A stretch of 39,065 nt of DNA, taken from positions 824,734 to 863,798 of the forward strand of contig BJOX01000172.1 in the NCBI GenBank assembly GCA_009731375.1. Reading direction: 5' to 3'. A model generated the notes under the pieces. The model had not been told where the DNA came from. It worked only from the letters and a program-made list of their open reading frames with translations, and made no database searches. How positions within the stretch are numbered: position 1 is the stretch's first letter; each line of letters begins with the position of its first letter. The position numbers and the translations under genes are program-made. This document shows positions 17,436 through 27,700 of this stretch, piece after piece. This stretch comes from Paulinella micropora (taxonomy: Eukaryota; Cercozoa; Imbricatea; Euglyphida).

Positions 17436-18096
17436 CTTAAGATATTATGCTAGAGCCTTTGGGGAGCAGCGCCGGCCTGTATAACCGCTCGGAAGCTAGC
17501 TTGAGCGCAGAGCCTGTTTGGCGAGAGGACCGATCCCTCCGGAAGGATCCGGATAGAAAAANNNNNNNNNNATCCCTCCGGAAGGGCCCGGATAGAAAAA
17601 ACGGCCCGGCTTAGGACAACACACGCGCCTCTCTTGCAGTGTTCTTCTTTGGCCGAACGAGTACCGGTTGTATTAATCTTGGTCGCATATCCTGGTACGG
17701 CTAACGTTCCTTCCGTGTGTTGTCTCTGTCTGTCTAGCCGTACAGAGGCTAGCTTTCGTGGATCTGTGTGCCCCCCCCCTGGCGATGTGTAGTCGGCGAG
17801 GGGCACACAGGAGTATGTAGGTGTTGTTTCTTAAAGTCTTTTCTTCGCTACTATCTTATTATTGTTCTTCTTCTTATTACCTGTCTGAGGTAACAATGAT
17901 CATTGCTGCTGTGTCAATCAGAATACTCATACCACGTGTGACTGCTATGCTTGTTCTTATATCCGTTAGTTAGCGTCATGGTTAGTATCTATTATTATCG
18001 TCGTTTTGTTATTCTATCATGGCTGTTGATAATTACTCTCGTTATGAGCGTAATATCATCTAGGTGTCTTACTATCCGTTTTTATTGGCATCCTTG

Positions 18097-18147
<51 letters not shown>

Positions 18148-18445
18148 CAAGAGAGCGTAGTGTACGTAGGTATGTGTGTACACGCATAAATAGATATAAG
18201 AATGCATGCACACAGAAATAGACACAGAAAGGCGCGCATGTGTAAATCCTGGTGTGTGTGCTTGTAATTTGAAGTCGTGGAGGTATGTGAGCAGCAGACA
18301 GCGTGTTAGTCCGACCTAAGGTAGACGACGCACCCCACGGGCAGGTGCCGGCAAGCACGCTAGCAACCGTAGCTCGGGCTTTTCGGACGATAGCACACTC
18401 AGGTTCTAACATTTATCTCAATCGCAACGCTAACAAAGGAGGTAC
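17436..18445. other. Intergenic with gap and short repeats
   Basis: Holds a 29-bp near-identical pair (17533-17561 and 17572-17600) on both sides of a 10-N gap, a small palindrome ATCCCTCCGGAAGGAT, AT-rich sequence around 17830-18070, and a CT microsatellite at about 18101-18145. No credible gene. Confidence 0.5.
18101..18145. repeat. (CT)n microsatellite
   Basis: About 20 uninterrupted CT dinucleotides between 18101 and 18145. Confidence 0.85.
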
Positions 18446-18819
18446 TTGTCGCAGTGGATGCCTAGCCGCGCGTCGTTGCTGAGCCTCCCTGGGGGCCGAG
18501 ACGCACGACAGGTGTTACCCCACTCTAGACAGCCTGGGTACTCAAGGCTACGCACACCGGAGACACAGCCTCGGGTCGGATCGCTGCACGGTTTAGGTGA
18601 CCGGACGCCCTCGGCTGGTTCCTATGGACCGTCAGAATACCCAAGCGCACCACACTATGCTAGCTTTGCGATTAGACTGTCGTTAGTGTTAGAATGTGTA
18701 TTGTCGAGAGGCCCAAAGACTGACAGACTGCTAGGCACTGCCGGTTATTACGAGAAGCATTCATCAGTTGTGGCTAGGAAGGGAGTAACCCCTCTCGCTG
18801 CAACATATGTAACGTATGT

Positions 18820-19255
18820 CCATGTGCGTACACATACAGACGCAAATAGATAAGAACACGTATGTACACAGACTTGCACACATCGGCCTACGTACACAGG
18901 CCTACATACATGCCCACATACAGACATACACAACCTACATACAGACACGCATAGAAAGAACATACGTATATACTTACACACATACTTGCAGACACGAGTT
19001 CCTGAATACAGACAGACACGCAAAGCATATCTGCATGCGTACAGGCGTACATACACGCGTAGCCACACATAAGCACATGGATACGTACTGCTACCTACGT
19101 ACATCTCAGACAGACATACCGCTACCTACGTACATCTCGGACAGACAGATATATTGCTACAGACGTACATCCCATGCTACGAACGGACGTACACAGAGGT
19201 ACACACAGAATTGTACGTACATATACACAACAGGTATGTATAAGTACACTTAGGC
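18820..19255. repeat. Degenerate ACAT/ACAC repeat
   Basis: Irregular runs of acatacagac and cgtacaca, with a 29-bp unit (tacctacgtacatctcagacagacatacc) repeated around 19092-19150. Frames here read only T/H/Y/I repeats and are not genes. Confidence 0.65.
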
Positions 19256-19962
19256 AGGCAGAATAACAATAGCAAGAACAATAGTAAGCTTCCTCAGGCT
19301 GTGGCATTGCAGGTGCAGATCCCGAACAAGTGTTTGTAATAGTAATAATGACAATGACAATAATAAAGTATGTGTGACGGAGTAGCAGTAGTACGAAGGG
19401 AAGGCAGAGGAGCAGTAGTAGACGACGTGAATACGAGCAGCAACAGTAGTACGAGTAATAGTAGTAGCAGCAGCAGTAGTATGAACCGAAGAGGGAGAAT
19501 AGTAGTAGTGGCAGTGACAGCAGTGGTTAGCGGTAATCGCAAGAAGAAGGGAGCTAAAGATGATTATGATAATACCTAATAATCATATTGATAATCCTAA
19601 TAACAGTCAAGGAGTAGTCAGGAGATGAGTGCTAGTAAAGGGAGGCGTAGCAGTGGGAGTCAGTAGGGAGAAAGGACGCAGTAGTGGAAAGACGAAGGGA
19701 AATAGCAGAAGTAGAAAGAAATAGGATTAGCAAAAGTAGTACGAGTAATAGTGGTAGCAGCAATAGTAGGCACAGATACACATACACGGACACATACATC
19801 GTGGCACCTGCATTCATACATACAGACATACACACAGGGCACGTATACATTCCCAATAACACGGGCACACACACATAGATTCTACATACATGCATACATA
19901 AATACGTTTGTGTGTATGCAAGTATATACGGAAAACAGACTGGACACTGTATATCCTTCAGA
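19256..19962. other. GTA/GCA-rich intergenic sequence
   Basis: Trinucleotide-type gtagtagcag tracts at about 19380-19510 and again at 19680-19770. The phrase gtacgagtaatagtngtagcagca occurs twice (near 19447 and 19738), so this is a diverged duplication. No gene seen. Confidence 0.5.
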
Positions 19963-20795
19963 CGGATAAATAGGTAAATAGGTGGATATAGATATAGATA
20001 GACAGAAAGACTGACGGATAGACAGACAAATAGATAGATAGGCAGACAGACAGATAAATAGACAAACAAATGGATAGATAGACAGACAGACAGACAGGTA
20101 AATAGACAGACAGCTGAATAGACAGACGGATGGACAGATAGGCAGATACATAGACAAGCAAACAGATAGATAGATAGACAGACAGATGGATAGATAGATA
20201 GACAGATAGATAGACAGATAGATAGACAGACAGATAGATAGACAGACAGATAGACAGACAGACAGATAGACAGACAGACAGATAGACAGACAGACAGATA
20301 GACAGACAGACAGATAGACAGACAGACAGATAGACAGATGGATAGATAGACATAGACAGATAGACAGACAGACAGATAGACAGACAGACAGATAGACATA
20401 GACAGATGGACAGACAGATAGATAGATGGACAGGCAGAAAGATAGACAGACAGACAGATAGACATAGACAGACAGATAGACAGACAGATAGACAGACAGA
20501 TAGACAGACAGACAAATATGTTTGGTCTATCAGCTCTGCATATCCGAAGACACAGGCATCCATTGACAGACAGACAAATAGATAGATAGACAGATAGAGA
20601 CAGATAAATAAATAGGCAGACAGATAGACGAATGGACAGAAATAGACAGACAGATAGACGGACAGATACACAGATAGAAAGAAAGATAGACAGGCAGATA
20701 GACAGATGGACAGATAGACATAGAGAGATAGACAGACAGATAGATGGACAGGCAGATAGATAGATAGACAGACAGACAGATAGACGGACTGACAG
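19963..20795. repeat. GATA/GACA microsatellite, plus orientation
   Basis: About 830 bp of mixed GATA and GACA units. A unique island of about 50 bases at 20515-20565 (tttggtctatcagctctgca...) interrupts it. Confidence 0.9.
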
Positions 20796-20938
20796 GTACA
20801 TACAATCGATAGTGTAGCCTGCACACCTTTTTCTTGACGACAAATGTGCCGTAGAAGCGGGCCGGAAATAAGGCCATAGCCTGACAGAGTGTGGTGGCTT
20901 ATTTCGAGCCTGATTTCCGTACATCTACCCTCAGCGTT
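20796..20938. other. Unique spacer at the strand-switch point
   Basis: About 140 bases of non-repetitive, moderately GC-rich sequence between a GATA/GACA block and its reverse-complement type block. No ORF of note. Confidence 0.7.
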
Positions 20939-22481
20939 GCCTATCTATCCTTCTGTCCATCTATCCGTCTGTCTATCTGTCTGTCTGTCTATCTGTGTCT
21001 GTCTATATGTCTGTCTGTCTATCTGTCTGTCTGTCTATCTGTCTGTTTATCCATCCGTTTGTCTAACTATCCGTCTGTCTATTTGTCTGTCTATCTATCT
21101 GTCTGTCTATCTGTCTATTTATCTATGTATCTATCTATCTGTCTCTGTCTGTCTATCTGCCTCTGTCTGTCTATCTGTCTCTGTCTATCTATCTGTCTGT
21201 CTATCTATTTGTCTACTTATCTATTTATCCATCTATTTGTCTCTATCTGTCTGTCTATCTACTTATCTATTTACCTATATATCTGTCTCTATCTGTCTAT
21301 CTACCCATCTATTTATCCATCTATCTACCTCATGTCTGTCTGTCTATCTATCTGTCTGTCTATCTATCTGTCTTTCTATCTAGCTATATCTATTTATCCA
21401 TCTATGTACTTACCTATTTATCTGTCTGTCTATCTACTCATCTATTTATCCTCTATCTATCTCCTATCTATCTATCTATCTTGTCTCTATCTGTCTGTCT
21501 ATCTACTTATCTATTTATTCATCTATCCGTCTCTATCTGTCTATCCGTCTCTATCTGTCTGTCTGTCTATCTATCTGTCTGTCTATCTATCTATATCTAT
21601 ATCCATCTATCTACTTATCTATTTATCTGTCTGTCTATCTACTCATATATTTATCCATCTATCTATCTCCTATCTATCTGTCTGTCTGTCTATCTACTCA
21701 TCTATTTATCCATCTATCTGTCTCCTATCTATCTGTCTGTCTATGTATCTGTCTGTCTATCTAGCTATATCTATATCCATCTATGTACTTACCTATTTAT
21801 CTGTCAGTCTATCTATCTATCTATCTTGTCTCTATCTGTCTGTCTATCTACTTATCTATTTGTTCATCTATCCGTCTCTATCTGTCTGTCTATCTACTCA
21901 TCTATTTATCCATCTATATGTCTCCTATCTATCTGTCTGTCTATCTATCTGTCTATCTAGCTATATCTATATCCATCTATCTACTTACCTATTTATCTGT
22001 CTGTCTGTCTACTTATCTATTCATCTATCTATCTGTCTGTCTGTGTACCTACTTATCTATTTATCTATCTGTCTGTCTATCCGTCTATCTATATTCACCT
22101 ATCTATTTACCTATTTATCTGTCTATCTGCTTATTTATTTATCTGTCTGTATATCTATTTATCTGTCTATCTACTTATTTATCTATCGGTCTGTCCATCT
22201 ATCTGTCTGTCTATCTACTCATCTATCTATCTATCTGTTAGTCTATATGTCTGTCTATATGTCTGTCTATCTGTCTACTTATCTATTTATCTGTCTATCT
22301 GTCTACTTATCTATTTATCTGTCTATCTGTCTACCTATCTATTCATCTGTCTATCGGTCTGTCTACCTACTCAGCTGTTTATCTGTCTGTCTGTCTATCT
22401 GTCTGTCTGTCTATCTATCTATCCGTCTGCCTGTCTATTCATCTCTCTGTCTATCCATCCATCTTTCTGTCTGTCTACCTC
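20939..22481. repeat. TATC/TGTC microsatellite (GATA/GACA in the opposite orientation)
   Basis: About 1540 bp of tatc, tgtc and related units. Higher-order phrases such as ctacttatctatttatc and ctcctatctatctgtctg recur every 100-200 bp. Long frames rich in Leu/Ser/Ile/Tyr/Cys arise from the repeat and are not genes. Confidence 0.9.
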
Positions 22482-22945
22482 AGTAGTAGGAGGAGGAATA
22501 GTAGTGGTGGTCAGTAGTAGTAGGACAACAAGTCAGAGTAATTGACCCATCAGTCAAGGGGCCTTTGGTCCTGTCGGACATGTGCCCCCCCTTGGTAGCA
22601 CGAGGCCGTTCGGCTCCGCTCCAAAGGGTAAGAGTAATACTAACAATAGTAGTAGTGTAAAGAGAGGAAGTAACAGCAATAATGATAGTAGCATGCCCCT
22701 CGGGCTTTGGCAGCCAGATCCAAATGCTGGACGGGTGCTTTCTGTTTAGTAATAATCATAACAAATAGTTTTACACTTATAATAATAACAAGAGTGATAC
22801 TAATTTATAATAAGAACAACAGCAGTAGTGGTGGTTGGTAGTAGTAGGAGCAGAGCAATGATAAGACTACTAATCATAGACCGAGCAGCCAAACGGCCCT
22901 TGATCCTGTCGAACATGCGCCTCATTACTACTAATAATAATAACC
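22482..22945. other. Intergenic with a diverged duplicated segment
   Basis: AGTAGTAGG and AATAATA tracts enclose two related segments: 22535-22585 (cagtcaaggggcctttggtcctgtcggacatgtg) and 22880-22920 (cagccaaacggcccttgatcctgtcgaacatgcg). No gene; the second copy precedes the start of the next gene. Confidence 0.5.
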
Positions 22946-24280
22946 ATGGTAAACCTCTCCTGCAAAGGGGCCTGGAGATCGAAGGACGCGTCGAGGCGGG
23001 GCGGAGCCTCGTCAACCAATAATAAATATCACGGCCAGGAATACACCCCCTCGCAGTTCCTGCAACAGCACCTGCAGGCGGTGGCTCCCCACAAGCGGCA
23101 GCGCCTAGACCTGTCGGGCTGGTTCGAGGGCGATATGCGCCTGCGCCGCGGGTTCCGCGTGCACCGGCCCAACTACGAGGGGACGACGGGGGCGCTGGAG
23201 CGCATCCAGCGCCCGCCCCTCAGCACGGGTTCCTTTGTCGCACGCAACGATCCCAAGTACAGGCGCGACAACGTGCTGTTGGACCTACCGATTGACGGCA
23301 GCGACTATGGCCAGGCCAACGACCCCGAGCAAGTCCGCGCCGTGGTTACCCAGCGCGCCGTCGTCTTTTCCCGGCTGCAGGCCCTGCCCTACTACTGGAG
23401 CCGCGCCGTGCCCACCCAGAGCGACCGGCCACAGCAGGAACGCGAGGTACTGGCCAACCTGTTTCTGGTGAACTGGGAGCTGCGCCATTTCCCGCTGACC
23501 AAGTATGCCGGCAGCCGCGAGGGCCTGCTGGACAGGCGCGTGGCGGCGCCGCCGCGCCCGGGCCACGAGGAGGAGGCCTTGTGCTTACCACTCGAGGAGC
23601 AGCTGCACCCGCGCGCGGTGGCGTGCATACTCACGGCGTACAGCGTCGAGGGCGTGCTGGACCAGGTCCGCAACAATGAGAACAGCCTGGTGTCGTACCA
23701 CTCGCTCATGAACGCCAGCGTGCTGCAGCGCGGCCCCGTGTACTACACGGGCACCGATTCGGGGCTCATCAACATTTGGGCCCTGCGCCCACCGGCCCCG
23801 GACGGCCGCGGGCGCCAGCAGCTGGGCGGTAGCATCCTGTGCAGGCGGGACCTGCCGACGGGCCACGAGTGCGCGCCAGAGCCCGGCCGGCACTTGTGGC
23901 TCGTGCTGGAGGTAGCAGATTACCAGTACCTGCTCACAGACGGCGTGACCCGCCACCGGGGCTACCCGGTGTGGCGCTTCCGGCCGCACGTGACGTTGAC
24001 GGACCAGCCCCTGCCCAGCAGCGAATGCACCGGGACGTACCGCGACCCCGTGAGCGGCCGCAGGTTTGATTGGCACGGGGCGGCCGTGTATGTGGGGCAG
24101 GTGATTGCCGACAACGATCACCGCAACTACAACACGCAGCTGCCGCGCATGCTCCAGAAGCTCGAGGCCCTGGTGTGTGGCTCCGGCCGGGCCGCCGACA
24201 CCGACCTGCCGCCCACGGACCTGCGCGAGCTTCCCACCCTCTCGCACGTGCACGTCAACACCCAGATCTTTCTGTACTGA
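22946..24280 (+). CDS. Unknown 444-aa protein
   Basis: ATG at 22946 (context ACCATGG) to TGA 24280, single exon, GC-rich and clearly protein-like. The first 30 residues are basic and Ser-rich and end in TNNKYHGQ. The next ATG is at 23133 (MRLRRGFRVH). No signal peptide or membrane segment. Conserved-looking stretches are FEGDMRLRRGFRVHRPNY, ALPYYWSRAVPTQ, LANLFLVNWELRHFPL, ILTAYSVEGVLDQVRNNENS, GPVYYTGTDSGLINIWAL, PVWRFRPHVTLTDQPLP and RDPVSGRRFDWHGAAVYVGQ. The fold appears globular and cytoplasmic or nuclear. I do not recognise the family, and the sequence shows no catalytic signature I can name. The nearest downstream AATAAA (24739) lies only 12 bases before the next gene's ATG. Confidence 0.6.
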   Translation: MVNLSCKGAWRSKDASRRGGASSTNNKYHGQEYTPSQFLQQHLQAVAPHKRQRLDLSGWFEGDMRLRRGFRVHRPNYEGTTGALERIQRPPLSTGSFVARNDPKYRRDNVLLDLPIDGSDYGQANDPEQVRAVVTQRAVVFSRLQALPYYWSRAVPTQSDRPQQEREVLANLFLVNWELRHFPLTKYAGSREGLLDRRVAAPPRPGHEEEALCLPLEEQLHPRAVACILTAYSVEGVLDQVRNNENSLVSYHSLMNASVLQRGPVYYTGTDSGLINIWALRPPAPDGRGRQQLGGSILCRRDLPTGHECAPEPGRHLWLVLEVADYQYLLTDGVTRHRGYPVWRFRPHVTLTDQPLPSSECTGTYRDPVSGRRFDWHGAAVYVGQVIADNDHRNYNTQLPRMLQKLEALVCGSGRAADTDLPPTDLRELPTLSHVHVNTQIFLY

Positions 24281-24756
24281 ACCAGCGACCGGCCCGCCGT
24301 AGCGGTCCCTCCCCGGGCAGACCGGGTGTCGTGTGCCAGGCTGCGGCAGGGCAGTAGAAGAAACGGACGTCTGTCTTGTTAAAGAAGAAGCCCCCAACTC
24401 CACCTGACAGAAGACTAGGTCTTTTTCTGCCTCGTCCCTAGCGTCGTCAGTGCGCTCTTGCCGGCCTAAACCGGTGCCTGGCCCCCCCCCTGGCCCCCTC
24501 TCGGCCCCCCCCCGCCGGCCAGAGAGAGCGACAGGGCGCTCCACTCCGCCTGCCAGGGGATATAATTTCTCCCTCCCCTTAGGTCGGTGCCTTGCGCTCG
24601 CTTCCCTTGGCCCCCCCCTCCCCGCCCGTGGGCCCCCCTGGCGTGGCCCGCGCGCGGAGCCCCTACCTCAAATCCACCGGTTGCTAGCAAGTTGGTGTGT
24701 AGCTAAAAGGCCACCCGTCATGGTTCTCGTCCGGCCCCAATAAACAAGGAGCAAGA
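24281..24756. other. Trailer/leader region with AATAAA at 24739-24744
   Basis: About 475 bases with C-rich tracts. The AATAAA at 24739 would serve the upstream gene but lies 12 bases before the ATG of the mucin-like gene, so the two transcription units must overlap if it is used. A GATATAATTTCTCC sequence near 24560 could be a promoter element, which is weak evidence. Confidence 0.4.
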
Positions 24757-27700
24757 ATGCTCTTCCTGCCGTGCCTGGGCTTGCTCCTGGCCTGGGCGGC
24801 AGGCCTACAGCCGGTCAGGTCGATAGCAGGCGGCCGGGCGGGCCGCTTTCTGTTGCAGGCCGCTGGCGCCGGCACGCTAGATAGCGGGCTGGACGTGAGT
24901 AACCAGGCTCTGAGCCCCGAAGGGGGAACAAGCAATAACAACAACATCAACACTAACAACAACAGTAGCAACAACGGCAACAACGGTAGCAACAACGGCA
25001 AAAACAATGGCAACAACGGCAACAATAACAGTAGCAACAACGGCAACAACGGCAACAACAATAACAGTAGCAACAACGGCAACAACGGCAACAATAACAG
25101 TAGCAACAACGGCAACAACAATAATAACAACGGCAACAACAACACACCAAGCGTCACGACGAGTGCCACGCCGAGTGTTACCTCTAGCGTCAGCCGGAGC
25201 GCCACGCCGAGTGTGACCTCTAGCACCAGCCGGAGCGCCACGCCGAGTGTTACCTCCAGCACCAGCCAGAGCGCCACCCCCAGCTCCACGCCGAGTGCCA
25301 GCCAGAGCGCCACGCCGAGTGTTACCTCCAGCACCAGCCAGAGCGCCACCCCCAGCTCCACGCCGAGTGCCAGCCGGAGCGCCACGCCGAGTGTTACCTC
25401 CAGCACCAGCCAGAGCGCCACCCCCAGCTCCACGCCGAGTGCCAGCCGGAGCGCCACGCCGAGTGTTACCTCCAGCACCAGCCAGAGCGCCACCCCCAGC
25501 TCCACGCCGAGTGCCAGCCGGAGCGCCACGCCGAGTGTTACCTCCAGCACCAGCCAGAGCGCCACCCCCAGCTCCACGCCGAGTGCCAGCCGGAGCGCCA
25601 CGCCGAGTGTTACCTCCAGCACCAGCCAGAGCGCCACCCCCAGCTCCACGCCGAGTGCCAGCCGGAGCGCCACGCCGAGTGTTACCTCCAGCACCAGCCA
25701 GAGCGCCACCCCCAGCTCCACGCCGAGTGCCAGCCGGAGCGCCACGCCGAGTGTTACCTCCAGCACCAGCCAGAGCGCCACCCCCAGCTCCACGCCGAGT
25801 GCCAGCCGGAGCGCCACGCCGAGTGTTACCTCCAGCACCAGCCAGAGCGCCACCCCCAGCTCCACGCCGAGTGCCAGCCGGAGCGCCACGCCGAGTGTTA
25901 CCTCCAGCACCAGCCAGAGCGCCACCCCCAGCTCCACGCCGAGTGCCAGCCGGAGCGCCACGCCGAGTGTTACCTCCAGCACCAGCCAGAGCGCCACCCC
26001 CAGCTCCACGCCGAGTGCCAGCCGGAGCGCCACGCCGAGTGTTACCTCCAGCACCAGCCAGAGCGCCACCCCCAGCTCCACGCCGAGTGCCAGCCGGAGC
26101 GCCACGCCGAGTGTTACCTCCAGCACCAGCCAGAGCGCCACCCCCAGCTCCACGCCGAGTGCCAGCCGGAGCGCCACGCCGAGTGTTACCTCCAGCACCA
26201 GCCAGAGCGCCACCCCCAGCTCCACGCCGAGTGCCAGCCGGAGCGCCACGCCGAGTGTTACCTCCAGCACCAGCCAGAGCGCCACCCCCAGCTCCACGCC
26301 GAGTGCCAGCCGGAGCGCCACGCCGAGTGTTACCTCCAGCACCAGCCAGAGCGCCACCCCCAGCTCCACGCCGAGTGCCAGCCGGAGCGCCACGCCGAGT
26401 GTTACCTCCAGCACCAGCCAGAGCGCCACCCCCAGCTCCACGCCGAGTGCCAGCCGGAGCGCCACGCCGAGTGTTACCTCCAGCACCAGCCAGAGCGCCA
26501 CCCCCAGCTCCACGCCGAGTGCCAGCCGGAGCGCCACGCCGAGTGTTACCTCCAGCACCAGCCAGAGCGCCACCCCCAGCTCCACGCCGAGTGCCAGCCG
26601 GAGCGCCACGCCGAGTGTTACCTCCAGCACCAGCCAGAGCGCCACCCCCAGCTCCACGCCGAGTGCCAGCCGGAGCGCCACGCCGAGTGTTACCTCCAGC
26701 ACCAGCCAGAGCGCCACCCCCAGCTCCACGCCGAGTGCCAGCCGGAGCGCCACGCCGAGTGTTACCTCCAGCACCAGCCAGAGCGCCACCCCCAGCTCCA
26801 CGCCGAGTGCCAGCCGGAGCGCCACGCCGAGTGTTACCTCCAGCACCAGCCAGAGCGCCACCCCCAGCTCCACGCCGAGTGCCAGCCGGAGCGCCACGCC
26901 GAGTGTTACCTCCAGCACCAGCCAGAGCGCCACCCCCAGCTCCACGCCGAGTGCCAGCCGGAGCGCCACGCCGAGTGTTACCTCCAGCACCAGCCAGAGC
27001 GCCACCCCCAGCTCCACGCCGAGTGCCAGCCGGAGCGCCACGCCGAGTGTTACCTCCAGCACCAGCCAGAGCGCCACCCCCAGCTCCACGCCGAGTGCCA
27101 GCCGGAGCGCCACGCCGAGTGTTACCTCCAGCACCAGCCAGAGCGCCACCCCCAGCTCCACGCCGAGTGCCAGCCGGAGCGCCACGCCGAGTGTTACCTC
27201 CAGCACCAGCCAGAGCGCCACCCCCAGCTCCACGCCGAGTGCCAGCCGGAGCGCCACGCCGAGTGTTACCTCCAGCACCAGCCAGAGCGCCACCCCCAGC
27301 TCCACGCCGAGTGCCAGCCGGAGCGCCACGCCGAGTGTTACCTCCAGCACCAGCCAGAGCGCCACCCCCAGCTCCACGCCGAGTGCCAGCCGGAGCGCCA
27401 CGCCGAGTGTTACCTCCAGCACCAGCCAGAGCGCCACCCCCAGCTCCACGCCGAGTGCCAGCCAGAGCGCCACGCCGAGTGTTACCTCCAGCACCAGCCG
27501 GAGCGCCACGCTGAGTGTTACCTCCAGCACCAGCCAGAGCGCCACGCCGAGTGTTACCTCCAGCACCAGCCAGAGAGCCACGCCGACTGCCACGCCGAGT
27601 GCCAGCCAGAGCGCCACGCCGAGTGTTACTTCCAGCACCAGCCAGAGTGCCACGCCGAGTGTTACCTCCAGCACCAGCCGGAGCGCCACGCTGAGTGTTA

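Noticed and set aside
18458-18853. Plus-strand frame starting MPSRASLLSLPGGRDARQ
   Set aside because: No domain and no polyadenylation signal, and it ends inside the ACAT repeat. Composition is not clearly protein-like.
19632-20924. 430-codon minus-strand frame through the GATA/GACA array
   Set aside because: Same repeat artefact on the opposite strand.
20891-22486. 531-codon plus-strand frame through the TATC/TGTC array
   Set aside because: It translates to endless Leu/Ser/Ile/Tyr/Cys repeats because the tetranucleotide has no stop in that frame. No flanking coding character.
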